Positions 45,718-54,546 of a stretch of 64,000 nt of DNA are shown piece after piece. A model generated the notes under the pieces. The model searched no databases. It was given only the letters and a program-made list of their open reading frames with translations, and had not been told where the DNA came from. The translations under genes were made by a program, and so were the position numbers. The stretch is taken from the NCBI GenBank assembly GCA_019352035.1, contig JABBNZ010000012.1, positions 1-64,000 of the forward strand. Reading direction: 5' to 3'. Origin of the DNA: Pseudomonadota bacterium. Lineage in GTDB: Bacteria > Pseudomonadota > Gammaproteobacteria > Steroidobacterales > Steroidobacteraceae. How positions within the stretch are numbered: the stretch's first letter is position 1; each line of letters begins with the position of its first letter.

Positions 45718-46904
45718 CCGTCCTCTCCGACATAGCTCTCGATCTCCAGGCCGAACGCGGAGATCCCGTGAATCTGCTTCGGTGCCGACAGCACCCGCAT
45801 CCGGCGCACACCAAGATCCTTGAGGATCTGCGCACCGATGCCAAAGGTGCGCAGTACCTCTCCATCGCGGCGCATACCCGGCGGCGGCGAGCCCGTTTCC
45901 GGCGCAGCGTCCGCAGCGTCCGGCGCGACCAGCGATCGCACCGAATCCAGCAGGTCATCCGGGGACTCGCGGTCGCGCAGGATCACGATGACGCCGTTGC
46001 CGGCACGGGCGATCCGCTCCATGGCCGCTCGCAGTGTCCATGCGAGGGGATCCGCGCGGATGCCGAGGAGGTCCCGCAGAGGGTCCACCACGTGCACGCG
46101 CACGAGAGGCGGCTCGCCGCCCTGCAGCTGCCCGCGGGTCAGCGCGAGATGCACATCCTGGCTGATGCGGTCCTCGTAGGCGTAAAGGATGAACTCCCCG
46201 AGCTCCGTCTGTACCGGCTGCGTCCTCACCCGCGCGACGGAGCGCTCGTTGCGAAGCCGGTAGCGGATGAGATCGGCGATGGTGCCGATCTTCAGGCCGT
46301 GGTGCCTGGCGAACGCCTCGAGCTGGGGCCTGCGCGCCATCGTGCCGTCATCGTTCATCACCTCGCATATGACTCCGGCGGCCTGCATGCCGGCCAGGCG
46401 GCAGAGGTCGACGGCCGCCTCCGTGTGACCGGTCCTCACCAGCACTCCGCCGCGGCGGGAGCGTAGCGGAAAGATGTGTCCCGGCCGTGCGAAATCGCTG
46501 GCCTGCGAGCGCTCGTCCGCCAGCGCGCGGATGGTCGCCGCGCGGTCGCCGGAGGAGACGCCTGTGGTCGTCCCGGCGCGCAGATCCACGGATATCGTGA
46601 AGGCCGTGCGGTGCGCTTCGCTGTTGCTCGCGACCATCTGCGGCAGGTCGAGCCGCGCGAGCCGCTCCTCCTCCATGGGCACGCAGATGATCCCGCTCGC
46701 GTGGCGGATCATGAACGCCACCGCCTCGGGGGTCGCGAGCTGCGCCGCCATGATGAGATCCCCCTCGTTCTCCCGGTCCTCGTCGTCCATGATGATGACC
46801 ATGCGCCCGGCCCTGAGATCGGCGACGATCTCCTCGACGGAATTCAGGCCCGCCGGGCCGGCCGGCGGCGCCGGCTTGCCGGAAAGAGGCAGGACTTTGG
46901 ACAT
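45714..46904 (-). CDS. ribB: 3,4-dihydroxy-2-butanone 4-phosphate synthase with degenerate GTP cyclohydrolase II domain
   Basis: 396 residues. The N-terminal DHBP synthase domain (about 20-220) is complete: DDEDRENEGDL, TTTGVSSGDRA, RPGHIFPLRSR, GHTEAAVDL. The C-terminal RibA-like half has lost the three zinc cysteines (the ECLTGD...RCDCG region reads VVDPLRDLLGI) and the GRNIGL segment, so it should not open GTP. This is the RibBX type; a separate ribA must exist elsewhere. It heads ribB-ribH-nusB-thiL but is separated from ribE by the island. Confidence 0.93.
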   Translation of the reverse strand: MSKVLPLSGKPAPPAGPAGLNSVEEIVADLRAGRMVIIMDDEDRENEGDLIMAAQLATPEAVAFMIRHASGIICVPMEEERLARLDLPQMVASNSEAHRTAFTISVDLRAGTTTGVSSGDRAATIRALADERSQASDFARPGHIFPLRSRRGGVLVRTGHTEAAVDLCRLAGMQAAGVICEVMNDDGTMARRPQLEAFARHHGLKIGTIADLIRYRLRNERSVARVRTQPVQTELGEFILYAYEDRISQDVHLALTRGQLQGGEPPLVRVHVVDPLRDLLGIRADPLAWTLRAAMERIARAGNGVIVILRDRESPDDLLDSVRSLVAPDAADAAPETGSPPPGMRRDGEVLRTFGIGAQILKDLGVRRMRVLSAPKQIHGISAFGLEIESYVGEDG

Positions 46905-46931
46905 GGGGACGCCTCGAAGTAGTTGCCGAAA

Positions 46932-47090
46932 GACGCACGTTCACCCCGAATCATGAAGCGGCACGAACGCGTGACAGGCACACGGAGGTGCCCCGTCGCC
47001 GGAGGTGGCGGGCGTTGAGCCAAAAACCACGCCTTTTTTGGCTCAACGCGCGCTGGGCCGGGCAGGAGCCCGGATCCAGCGCTTCTTGAT
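46932..47090 (+). repeat. Dispersed two-hairpin repeat, family A copy 4 (best short form)
   Basis: Contains the common blocks GACGCACGTTCACCCCGAAT and GACAGGCACACGGAGGTGCC, then hairpin 1 GTTGAGCCAAAAA/TTTTTGGCTCAAC and hairpin 2 GCGCTGG-G-CCGGGC-AGGA-GCCCGG-AT-CCAGCGC (47050-47082). It lies between the last gene of the island operon and ribB. Confidence 0.9.
47012..47049. terminator. Strong hairpin ending the island operon (within repeat copy 4)
   Basis: GCGTTGAGCCAAAAA pairs with TTTTTTGGCTCAACGC around a 7-base loop (CCACGCC or so), about 15 bp. The A/T-rich top gives a U-run on either strand, so it may terminate transcription from the thioredoxin gene toward ribB. Confidence 0.55.
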
Positions 47091-47126
47091 AGGGCACCCC
47101 AGTATACCTGGGCGCCCCCTCCGGCT

Positions 47127-47651
47127 TTAGCTGCCCCGCGCCAGCAGCGGCAATACCGCCTTCTCGAGCGCCCGCGCGGAGACTCCCGCCGGCCCCTCGG
47201 CCTGCAGCTGCGCGCGCAGCACCCCCCGGGCATCGATCACGTACGTGACCGGGACCGCGACCGGCTCGCCGAAGCCATTCGCCCGCGCCCCGCTCGCCAG
47301 TGCGCCCGGATAGCTGAATTGCCGCATCACCTGCCTGACTTGGCCGTCATCCGGCGCCTGGTCGATGCTGAGGCCGAGCAGCTCGAGCCCGCGCGAGTGA
47401 TAACGGCGGTAGAACGCGTTGAGCGTCGGCATCTCCACGCGGCAGGGGGAGCACCAGGTGGCCCAGAAATTCACCAGCACGACCTTGCCGCGCAGCTTGG
47501 CGAGGTCGAACCGGTGGCCGTCGAGCTCCCGCACGATGAGGGCCGGAGCGGGTCTGCCCATCACGGGCGGCGCGCCGAGCGCGGGCATCGGTGCGCTGAG
47601 CACCGTGGCGGCGGCCAGCGCGGCGGCGAAGATGCGAGACCTCAGTGCCAT
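47127..47651 (-). CDS. TlpA-like periplasmic thioredoxin
   Basis: A 174-residue exported thioredoxin: signal peptide 1-26, active site WATWCSPCRVEMP, cis-Pro region VAVPVTYVID. Such proteins reduce or protect periplasmic cysteines or assist metalloprotein assembly. ATG with GGAGG ribosome-binding site. It is the last gene of the island operon, after the beta-propeller gene. Confidence 0.9.
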   Translation of the reverse strand: MALRSRIFAAALAAATVLSAPMPALGAPPVMGRPAPALIVRELDGHRFDLAKLRGKVVLVNFWATWCSPCRVEMPTLNAFYRRYHSRGLELLGLSIDQAPDDGQVRQVMRQFSYPGALASGARANGFGEPVAVPVTYVIDARGVLRAQLQAEGPAGVSARALEKAVLPLLARGS

Positions 47652-47713
47652 GGCAGCGCCTCCGGTGAAAGATACAGCGATCCTGCCACAGGTCGAGCGC
47701 CGCGTGGGCGGCC

Positions 47714-48733
47714 TCAGATGGGCCTAAACACCCAAACCGCCGCCGGCTGGCCCGAATGCGGTGGAACAGCCACGCACAGCTCGTCCAGGCCCGGCACGAA
47801 CTGCGACGTTCCCGAATGCGGTCCGGTGGGCTCCGTCGCTACCAGCGCGTAATGATCGGTATTGAGCTGCCGGTAGGCCTGCACGAAGCCTTGCAGGCTG
47901 GTCGTGTAGATCAGCCCTTGCGCCGCATCCAGGTACATGTCCTCGGTGGCATCCTTGCTCGGGAGACTTGCGATCACACGGCCCGTGGCGGTGTCGAGCA
48001 CATTGAACGTCGGCGGCCGGGGATCGCCCGCAAACGTGCGCGTGGCCACGAACAGTCGCCCGTGCGCCTCATCGAGGGCCATCGATGCCGGCCTGCCGGG
48101 CACTGACAGCCGCCTGACAATGCGCCGCGTATCGGTATTTACCACCGCCACCTGATCGAGCCCCGGAATGGCGGCGTACAACAGCGGCCTTCGCCGCGCC
48201 ATGACGAGTGCCGCGGCGCGATAGGCGGTGGCGATCCGCCCGACGCGCCTGCCCGTTGCCGGATCGATCAGCGCGAGCCAGCCGGGCCCGCGGTTGGAAT
48301 CAGTACCGCCGGACTCGACATAGAGGAGGCGGTGCCTCGGATCGAAAGCGATCATGTCCGCGCCGACGGAGACTCTGACCGTCGCGGCGGTCCGATAGCC
48401 CCGGCCGCTCAGAATGCGCACTACGCCGTCACGCCCGTTGGTGATCACCAGGCGATCGAACGACGGCACGAACAGCTCTCCCTGAGGTCTGTCGAAGCCG
48501 CCCGACAGGCGTCGGATGGCTCCGCCTTGGAGCGGCACCACGTACACACTCTGCTGGTCCTGGGCCGACAGGAACAGCCGGTCCGTTTTCGGATCGACCG
48601 TCATGTGGTCCCAGGTCCCGACCATGTGCGGTACGGGGATCTTGCCGGCCAGCTCGAGCGCCGGTGTCGCTGCCGCCGCAAAGCCGGGGGTCGCAATGCT
48701 TGCAGCGAACGCGAAGAGTACGAGGGCTCTCAT
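47714..48733 (-). CDS. Exported YncE-like beta-propeller protein
   Basis: A 339-residue secreted protein: signal peptide 1-21, then about seven 40-45-residue blades of the YVTN/YncE kind (DHMTVDPKTDRLFLSAQD, MIAFDPRHRLLYVESGG, SMALDEAHGRLFVATR). These are usually binding scaffolds. In E. coli yncE lies beside the TonB-dependent PQQ receptor gene yncD/pqqU; here too a TonB receptor is in the operon, but orthology is not claimed. ATG 48731-48733 with GGAG upstream. Confidence 0.85.
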   Translation of the reverse strand: MRALVLFAFAASIATPGFAAAATPALELAGKIPVPHMVGTWDHMTVDPKTDRLFLSAQDQQSVYVVPLQGGAIRRLSGGFDRPQGELFVPSFDRLVITNGRDGVVRILSGRGYRTAATVRVSVGADMIAFDPRHRLLYVESGGTDSNRGPGWLALIDPATGRRVGRIATAYRAAALVMARRRPLLYAAIPGLDQVAVVNTDTRRIVRRLSVPGRPASMALDEAHGRLFVATRTFAGDPRPPTFNVLDTATGRVIASLPSKDATEDMYLDAAQGLIYTTSLQGFVQAYRQLNTDHYALVATEPTGPHSGTSQFVPGLDELCVAVPPHSGQPAAVWVFRPI

Positions 48734-48752
48734 GATGAAATCTCCAAACGCG

Positions 48753-49820
48753 TTACATGGACGCGGGCAGCTTCTTCAGCTGCCTGGTCACGACGGACGG
48801 GGTGAGCGGCAGAAAGCTGCCCTCGCGCAGCACCTGCTCCTGGCCCTGGCGGCTGAGGATGTAGCGCAGAAACTCCACCACGACCGGGTCGGGCGCGATT
48901 TTCGGTCCGTCATTGATGTAGAACTTCACCGCGCGGGACAATGGATATTCGCGGTCCGCGACCTGGGCCAGGGTCGGCTCGATGTAGGGTCCCCCCGGGC
49001 CCACGGCGATGGCCACCAGCCTGGCATGGGGATTGCGGTAGCCGGCGGATGTCAGAGCGATGCCGTCCCGATCGGCGGCGACGGCGTCAACGGCGCGCTG
49101 GTAGCCGTTGATGCGCTTGCCGCCCGGCCCGGCGGCCCCGGCGAGTTGTTTCAGCGCACAGTTCCAGAGCGTGCTGCCGCGCATGACAGTCTGCGAGAAA
49201 TAGAACCACGGTGCCTCGTCGGCGGCCGGCCCGCTGTAAGGGTGCAGCGGACGGTTTTTCCACGAGCCTCCGAGCCCGAGCTGACCCCACGTGCGGATGC
49301 CGTGCGGCTCGCCCCGCGACTGCTGCGCGCCGAAGATCGCGGCGAGCTGCCTGAAGTCCAGTCGCGCGAGCGGATTGTCCCTGTTGACGAACACGCCCAG
49401 CGCCATGATCTTGTCGGGGTCGGTGTAGCTGCCGGTCAGCACGGTGACCGGGAATGGCTTCTGCCCGGCGACCTTCCGATAGGCCGCCGCCTCCATCGGC
49501 ACGATCTCGCGCGCCAGCACGCCGAGGTTGGCCCTGCCCGTGTACAGGCCCGCCATCGCGGCGCCGCTGCTGAGCAGATCGTCCCGGAACCTGACATGGG
49601 GCTGAAAGCGCTGAAATCCCTGCTCCCACTCGCGCATCATGACCTTCAGGAATCCGTGCCCCCAGCTGCGGATCGTGCCGCTCACCTGGCGGCGCGGTCG
49701 ATAGCCCGGCAGCGACTGCACGTACTGCGCCCAGGGCGGCACGGCCACCTCGTGAGAAGCCGCGCACGCAGCAGGCACGCCAAGGCAGAAGAGGATCAGA
49801 AACGTCAGTGCCGTTCGCAT
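48753..49820 (-). CDS. PstS-like periplasmic substrate-binding protein 1
   Basis: A 355-residue protein: signal peptide 1-20 (ACA|A), then one PBP-like-2 fold. It shares with its three neighbours the entry motif RPRRQVSGTIRSWGHG, GLYTGRANLGVL, RTWGQLGLGGSW and the end FLRYILSRQGQEQV. It lacks the PstS-type SGT phosphate motif. Ligand unknown. Its start overlaps the previous gene by 16 bp. Confidence 0.85.
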   Translation of the reverse strand: MRTALTFLILFCLGVPAACAASHEVAVPPWAQYVQSLPGYRPRRQVSGTIRSWGHGFLKVMMREWEQGFQRFQPHVRFRDDLLSSGAAMAGLYTGRANLGVLAREIVPMEAAAYRKVAGQKPFPVTVLTGSYTDPDKIMALGVFVNRDNPLARLDFRQLAAIFGAQQSRGEPHGIRTWGQLGLGGSWKNRPLHPYSGPAADEAPWFYFSQTVMRGSTLWNCALKQLAGAAGPGGKRINGYQRAVDAVAADRDGIALTSAGYRNPHARLVAIAVGPGGPYIEPTLAQVADREYPLSRAVKFYINDGPKIAPDPVVVEFLRYILSRQGQEQVLREGSFLPLTPSVVTRQLKKLPASM

Positions 49821-51967
49821 GCGGATTCTCCGGGTCTGGCCCGCATCAGCGGAAGATAGCCGTCGCCGCCGTGAACCGCGGCCTGCCCCTTCGCGCTGAG
49901 GATGTAGCTCACGAACCTGCGGGCCTCGGACGGCGCCCCCGCGCCCGGATCGAGATAGGCGTAAACGTCACGGCCAAGCGGGTAGCAGCCCTCTCGGACG
50001 GTCGCCGCCGTGGGCAGCACATACGGGCCGGCCGCATTCACGCCGAGCGGCACCGGCTTTACCGGCCCTGCGCCGGGCGGCAGCCAGGCGATCGCCAATC
50101 CGTAAGGGTCACGCGCGAGCGCGCCCAGGATGCGGCTTCGAGTGTGGAGCACCGCCTCACTTTCGGGCGCGGCGCTCGCAACCTCGTTGATGCGCGGCCA
50201 CTCGAGCAGCGCGCTGCCTCCCAACACCGTTGCGCGCAGGAAACGCCCGGTGCCGCTCTCCGTGTCAGGCATATAGATCTCGACCGCGTGCCCCGCCCAC
50301 TTGCCGCGCACGCCCAGCTGACCCCAGGTGTGGATGCGCGGCACTCCTGGCGGCGGACGAGCCTCGATCAGTCCCTGAAGCTGCGCAAAGTCGATGCCTC
50401 GCAGCGGATTGTCGGCGTGGACGAACGCCACGAGCGCGGGCGACCTGCCCCGGCTCTCGAGACTGCCCCGCACAATCTCGACGCGCAGCGGCGGATGCCG
50501 GTAGACCCACTCGAAGGCCTTCAGCTCACTGCCGGTGGCGGCCCGGCCCATGAGAGCCACGTCCGCCTCTCCCGTGTAAAGACCCGCCATCCCGATGTCG
50601 CTGCCGGTCAGATGCAGGGCGACGCGCACATCCCGATGGCTCGCGCGAAAGCCTCTCGCCCAGCGGCGGGCAAGAGAGGCGAGCGCCGGGTTACCCCACA
50701 CCCGCAGCACCGCTTCGCCCGCGGCCGGCGCCCCCGGGCGGTCGAGGGACGGGACGGCAGGGCCGCGGATTTCAGGCGCCGCCTGCCGCGGGGGCGGCTT
50801 GCCATATGAGCAGCGTGCGGAGCCTGCGACACCACACGGCCGCGCGTCTCGAAGCTTCAGCCGCTGCTCGCGGATCTGCCGCCGCCCCAGCGGCAGATAA
50901 CCACTCTCCTCGATGAGCGCCCGCTGCCCCTGCCGGCTCAGGATGAAGCGCAGAAACTCCCGTATCGCGGGCGCGACCGGTTGGCCGGGCGCACGGTCGA
51001 TGTATGCCGGAATGATCCGCGTCAGCGGATAGCGCTCCGTGATCAGCGTCCGCGGCGTAGCGCTCACGTAGGGACCTGCGCGCGTGAAAGCGAGCTTCAG
51101 CGTCCTCACCTGCGGATTGGCGAAGCGGATGTTGGACACGGCAATGCCGTAGGGGTCGCGAGCCAGGGCCCGCAGAATCTGCAATCCCCGGTCATCGACA
51201 CCGCCTCCCGGCCGATCGAAGGTGACGAACTGGCGGATGCGCGGGTTCCAGCGATGGCTGCCTTCGAGCACCCGGCCGCGAAGGAACAGCGCGAAATCCT
51301 GGTTCACTTTCCAGAAATACGGATCGATGCGCCTGGGAGCCCACGCGCCCTTCAGTCCGAGCTGGCCCCAGGTGCGGATGTTGTGCTCCCCGCGCCCGTA
51401 CCGGGCACCGAGGATCGCGGCGAGCTGCCCGAGCGAGAGCCGCTCGATCGGATTGGTCCGATCGACGAACACCATGTGGGCATAGTCGAAGTAGTTGGTC
51501 TCGAGACTGCCGGTGGCGATCTCGATGCGCGTCGGTGCGTAGTGGCGAGCCCGCTCGAAGGCCCGCTTCCCGGCCGGGCTCAGCTCCTCGCCCAGGATGG
51601 CGAGATTGCCCGCGCCGCTGCAGAGCGCGCCGATGGCCGAGGCGGTTCCGTACATCCTGTCGACGATCCGGACACCGGGCTCGTAGCGGCGAAATTCCGC
51701 ACTCCATCGGCCGACGAGCCTGCCGAGGAAATCGTGCTCGGGACTGCCGTGGCCCCACAGGCGGATGGTGCCCGTGACCTGCGCGCGCGGCCGGTAGGAC
51801 GCCAGTGAGTCGACCACCTGCACGGCATACGGCGGCGGCGCGAATCGCGGGCCGCCGCCCAAGTCGGCGGCTTGGCCCGCGGCCGCGGCGGTCAGCGCGG
51901 CAAGCGCCAGGACGAGCTGCGGGCGAGCCCGTGCGGGCCGGCCCGCGTGCCCGCCCTGACGGCTCAT
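49805..51967 (-). CDS. Tandem PstS-like binding protein 2 (two fused domains)
   Basis: 720 residues: signal peptide 1-35, domain 1 about 45-365 (RPRAQVTGTIRLWGHG, RTWGQLGLKGAW, FLRFILSRQGQRAL) and domain 2 about 425-715 (LRVWGNPALASLA, GLYTGEADVALMG, HTWGQLGVRGKW, FVSYILSAKGQAAV), joined by a basic/proline-rich linker. Domain 2 has SGTGRFL where PstS has its SGT anion-binding loop, the only domain of the five to do so. The ATG overlaps the preceding stop (ATGA). A fused pair of binding domains is unusual for this family. Confidence 0.85.
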   Translation of the reverse strand: MSRQGGHAGRPARARPQLVLALAALTAAAAGQAADLGGGPRFAPPPYAVQVVDSLASYRPRAQVTGTIRLWGHGSPEHDFLGRLVGRWSAEFRRYEPGVRIVDRMYGTASAIGALCSGAGNLAILGEELSPAGKRAFERARHYAPTRIEIATGSLETNYFDYAHMVFVDRTNPIERLSLGQLAAILGARYGRGEHNIRTWGQLGLKGAWAPRRIDPYFWKVNQDFALFLRGRVLEGSHRWNPRIRQFVTFDRPGGGVDDRGLQILRALARDPYGIAVSNIRFANPQVRTLKLAFTRAGPYVSATPRTLITERYPLTRIIPAYIDRAPGQPVAPAIREFLRFILSRQGQRALIEESGYLPLGRRQIREQRLKLRDARPCGVAGSARCSYGKPPPRQAAPEIRGPAVPSLDRPGAPAAGEAVLRVWGNPALASLARRWARGFRASHRDVRVALHLTGSDIGMAGLYTGEADVALMGRAATGSELKAFEWVYRHPPLRVEIVRGSLESRGRSPALVAFVHADNPLRGIDFAQLQGLIEARPPPGVPRIHTWGQLGVRGKWAGHAVEIYMPDTESGTGRFLRATVLGGSALLEWPRINEVASAAPESEAVLHTRSRILGALARDPYGLAIAWLPPGAGPVKPVPLGVNAAGPYVLPTAATVREGCYPLGRDVYAYLDPGAGAPSEARRFVSYILSAKGQAAVHGGDGYLPLMRARPGESACERH

Positions 51968-53235
51968 CGCGTCAATTGCTCGACGGGCCTGCCGGCCTCC
52001 AGAGCATCGAGCCGCCGCGCCTGCTCGGCGGCCACCTTCGCCGTGAGCGGCAGGTATTTGCCGTCGCGCTCGACCAGCTCCTGGCCCTGCCGACTCAACA
52101 CGAAGCGGACGAACTCGTAGATCTTCCGATCGAGCGGCCGGCCCGGCTTGGCCTCCACCCAGAAGGACTGATCACCCCAGAGCGGATAGGAGCGGTTCTG
52201 TTCGGTGTCGAGAGTCAATGGAACGTACGGCCCGGCCGCGGTGCTGGCAACCGCCAGCACTTTGACCGACTTGGGCAGCTCCTCGTGGTAGCGGATGTAG
52301 CCGATGCCGCCGGGGTCCCGCGCCACGTGGTCCATGATCTGATCGCTCTCGAGATAAGTCCTGCCGTCCCGCTTGTAATTGCCGAACGCCAGCAGATTCC
52401 CGTTCCACTTATCGCTCGACATCAGCACGTCATCTGAAAACTCGAGCGCCGTCGAGTAGCGCAGGCTGAAACCGTACGTATCCACGGGGCGGTCGGTCCA
52501 CGCCCCCGTGAGGCCCACCTGGCCCCAGCGGCGGATGTTCTCCTGCGGACCGCGCGCGAACTGCGGATGCCACGTGGATCCCACCCATCCGCCGGCGCGC
52601 CGCGACCCGAAAATATCATCCAGCTGCCGCATCGTGACCCCGGTCAGGGGATTGGCGGCGTTGACGATGATGGCGAAGGAGTTCTGCCAGCCGATCACGT
52701 CGTAGGATCCGGTGACCACCGAGATATCGGTCGGCAGATATCCCTTCAGGCGCAGGTTGGACAGATCATCGTAGAACAGCGCCTGGTGTCCTATGCCGAT
52801 CTCGCCCCGGTTCTCGTACAGGCAGGGGATCGCGTTGGCGGCAGTCAGCAGGTGATAGACGATCCGGATCCCCGGCTGGTACTTCTCGAAGGCCTTCTTC
52901 CACCAGCCCCCGAGCGGCGAATCGCCGATGTAATTGTTGCCGCACACGGTGAGGGTGCCGTGCGGATGAGACCTCGGCGCGTAGCCGGGCAGACCGCTCA
53001 GGTCGAACTTCTTCGTATAGAAACGCGAGTACGCCACCGCGTGCATGCGCGCCCTGCGCTCCGCGGCCGAGCCATGCGGGAACTTCCTCGATTGCGCATT
53101 CGAGCGGTAGAGCTTCAGCCAGGGCGCGGACTGTCCGCTGGACTGTCCGCTGGACTGGGGCGCCGCGGGTGCCGGCGCGGCCAGGACGAGCGGCAGCGCC
53201 GCGATGCCGAGCAGAGACAGATGTAACTTCTTCAC
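51964..53235 (-). CDS. PstS-like periplasmic substrate-binding protein 3
   Basis: 423 residues from GTG 53233-53235, which has GAGGTGA at good spacing; the track GTG three codons upstream sits in that ribosome-binding site. Signal peptide about 1-25, a ~60-residue extra N-terminal segment (RKFPHGSAAERRARMHAVAYSRFY), then the binding domain: GTLTVCGNNYIGD, RRWGQVGLTGAW, FVRFVLSRQGQELV. Two further conserved patches, SSDKWNGN and DPGGIGYIRY, resemble neighbour 4. Confidence 0.85.
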   Translation of the reverse strand: MKKLHLSLLGIAALPLVLAAPAPAAPQSSGQSSGQSAPWLKLYRSNAQSRKFPHGSAAERRARMHAVAYSRFYTKKFDLSGLPGYAPRSHPHGTLTVCGNNYIGDSPLGGWWKKAFEKYQPGIRIVYHLLTAANAIPCLYENRGEIGIGHQALFYDDLSNLRLKGYLPTDISVVTGSYDVIGWQNSFAIIVNAANPLTGVTMRQLDDIFGSRRAGGWVGSTWHPQFARGPQENIRRWGQVGLTGAWTDRPVDTYGFSLRYSTALEFSDDVLMSSDKWNGNLLAFGNYKRDGRTYLESDQIMDHVARDPGGIGYIRYHEELPKSVKVLAVASTAAGPYVPLTLDTEQNRSYPLWGDQSFWVEAKPGRPLDRKIYEFVRFVLSRQGQELVERDGKYLPLTAKVAAEQARRLDALEAGRPVEQLTR

Positions 53236-53263
53236 AAGACTCACCTCGAGGGGGATCGGCGCC

Positions 53264-54469
53264 TCAGTCGAGCTTCTTCAGCTGCTTCTTGATGTAGGAC
53301 TCGGGCAAAGGACTGTAGATGCCCTGCTTGCGGATGATCTCCTGGCCCTGCCGGCTCAGCACGTATCGGATGAACTCCCGCACCGCCGGAGTGAGCGCCC
53401 GCCCCGGCGGCTTGTTGACGTAGATGTACGCATCGCGCGTCAGCGGATAGCTCCGATTGCGCACGTTCGCGGCGGTCAGCGGGATCGCCGGCCCGTCCGC
53501 GGTCGCGGAAATCGCCAGGATCCTGATGTTGGGATAGGAATGGCACTTTGTGCCGTCCGGATTCACACACGTGCCGTCGACGTGCATGAGAGCGCCCCAG
53601 CCGATGGCGTACTTGTCCTTGCTGATGGCCGCGTACATGCGCTGGCTCCAGACCTTTCCGCCCTCGGCGTCCGCGGTGGCCTCCTTCTCCTCCACCACCT
53701 CGCGGAAGTTCGGATTCCACTTGTCCGACCAATGCATGACGTGCCGCTCGAAGCTCACCTCGAATCCGGGCGCGACGTAACCCCAGGTCTGGATCTTCTT
53801 GCGGGCCCAGCCGCCCTTCAGGCCGAGCTGCCCCCAGGTGCGGATGAGGCTCTTCGCGCTCTGCGCGTATTTGCCGGTGTAGAGGATCGCATGCTGCGGG
53901 CCACCCACCACCCAGCCGCCGGTGCGCTGGGCGCCGAAGATCTCACTCAGCTGTCGCATCGACAGATGGGTGAGCGGATTGTCCTTGTTCACCATGATGG
54001 CCCAGGCATACAGGCACCCGCGCATGTTGTAGCAGCCCGTCGCCACGGAAATTTCCGTCGGCGTATAGCCGTACGTGTTGTAGAAGGGCATCTGGTCGGT
54101 GATCTTGGCGTCATCGCCCATGGGCGCGACATCCGAAACGCCGGCGTACATCATCCCGAGCGCGCCCTCGCTCTCGGTCTGGAAGTTTCCCGAAAGCTTC
54201 GCATCCGGCTGCGCCTTCTCGAAGCCCTTCATCAGCGCCGGGATCATCCCCATCAGCGGGCTGCCGGCGATGCGCAGCGGCCCGATGATGTGGTACTCGG
54301 GCTTGTATCGAGGCACCTGACTCAGAACCGGCTCCTGCGCGTGAGCGAGCGCCGACAGCGCCAAACCGGCCAAGGCCAGCGCGAGCCCGGCCGCCCCGTG
54401 TCGCCGGGAGGGGGTGTCGCCGGCGAAGGCCGGACCGGGCACGCGGGCCGAGGAGAAGCGCTTAGTCAT
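53264..54469 (-). CDS. PstS-like periplasmic substrate-binding protein 4
   Basis: 401 residues from ATG 54467-54469; the track ORF runs on antisense. The N-terminus is long (about 44 residues) before the cleavage region LAHA|QEP. The domain carries GPLRIAGSPLMGM, GALGMMYAGVSDVAPMGDD, RTWGQLGLKGGW and FIRYVLSRQGQEII. It has two cysteine pairs (TGCYNMRGC; TCVNPDGTKC) that could form disulfides, which may be why a TlpA-like thioredoxin is in the operon (inference). First binding-protein gene after the TonB receptor. Confidence 0.85.
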   Translation of the reverse strand: MTKRFSSARVPGPAFAGDTPSRRHGAAGLALALAGLALSALAHAQEPVLSQVPRYKPEYHIIGPLRIAGSPLMGMIPALMKGFEKAQPDAKLSGNFQTESEGALGMMYAGVSDVAPMGDDAKITDQMPFYNTYGYTPTEISVATGCYNMRGCLYAWAIMVNKDNPLTHLSMRQLSEIFGAQRTGGWVVGGPQHAILYTGKYAQSAKSLIRTWGQLGLKGGWARKKIQTWGYVAPGFEVSFERHVMHWSDKWNPNFREVVEEKEATADAEGGKVWSQRMYAAISKDKYAIGWGALMHVDGTCVNPDGTKCHSYPNIRILAISATADGPAIPLTAANVRNRSYPLTRDAYIYVNKPPGRALTPAVREFIRYVLSRQGQEIIRKQGIYSPLPESYIKKQLKKLD

Positions 54470-54546
54470 GTTCGATGGGTCTCCAAGCTGCTGAAAGAAT
54501 CGGCGCCACGGCCGGGATTGCGCCCCGCCGCCCGAGGGTCCGCCGG

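Noticed and set aside
45714-46904. Full bifunctional RibBA
   Set aside because: The zinc cysteines of GTP cyclohydrolase II are missing, so only the DHBP synthase activity can be supported.
46905-47126. FMN riboswitch upstream of ribB
   Set aside because: No RFN-type conserved segments could be found; the gap is accounted for by the family A repeat and its hairpins.
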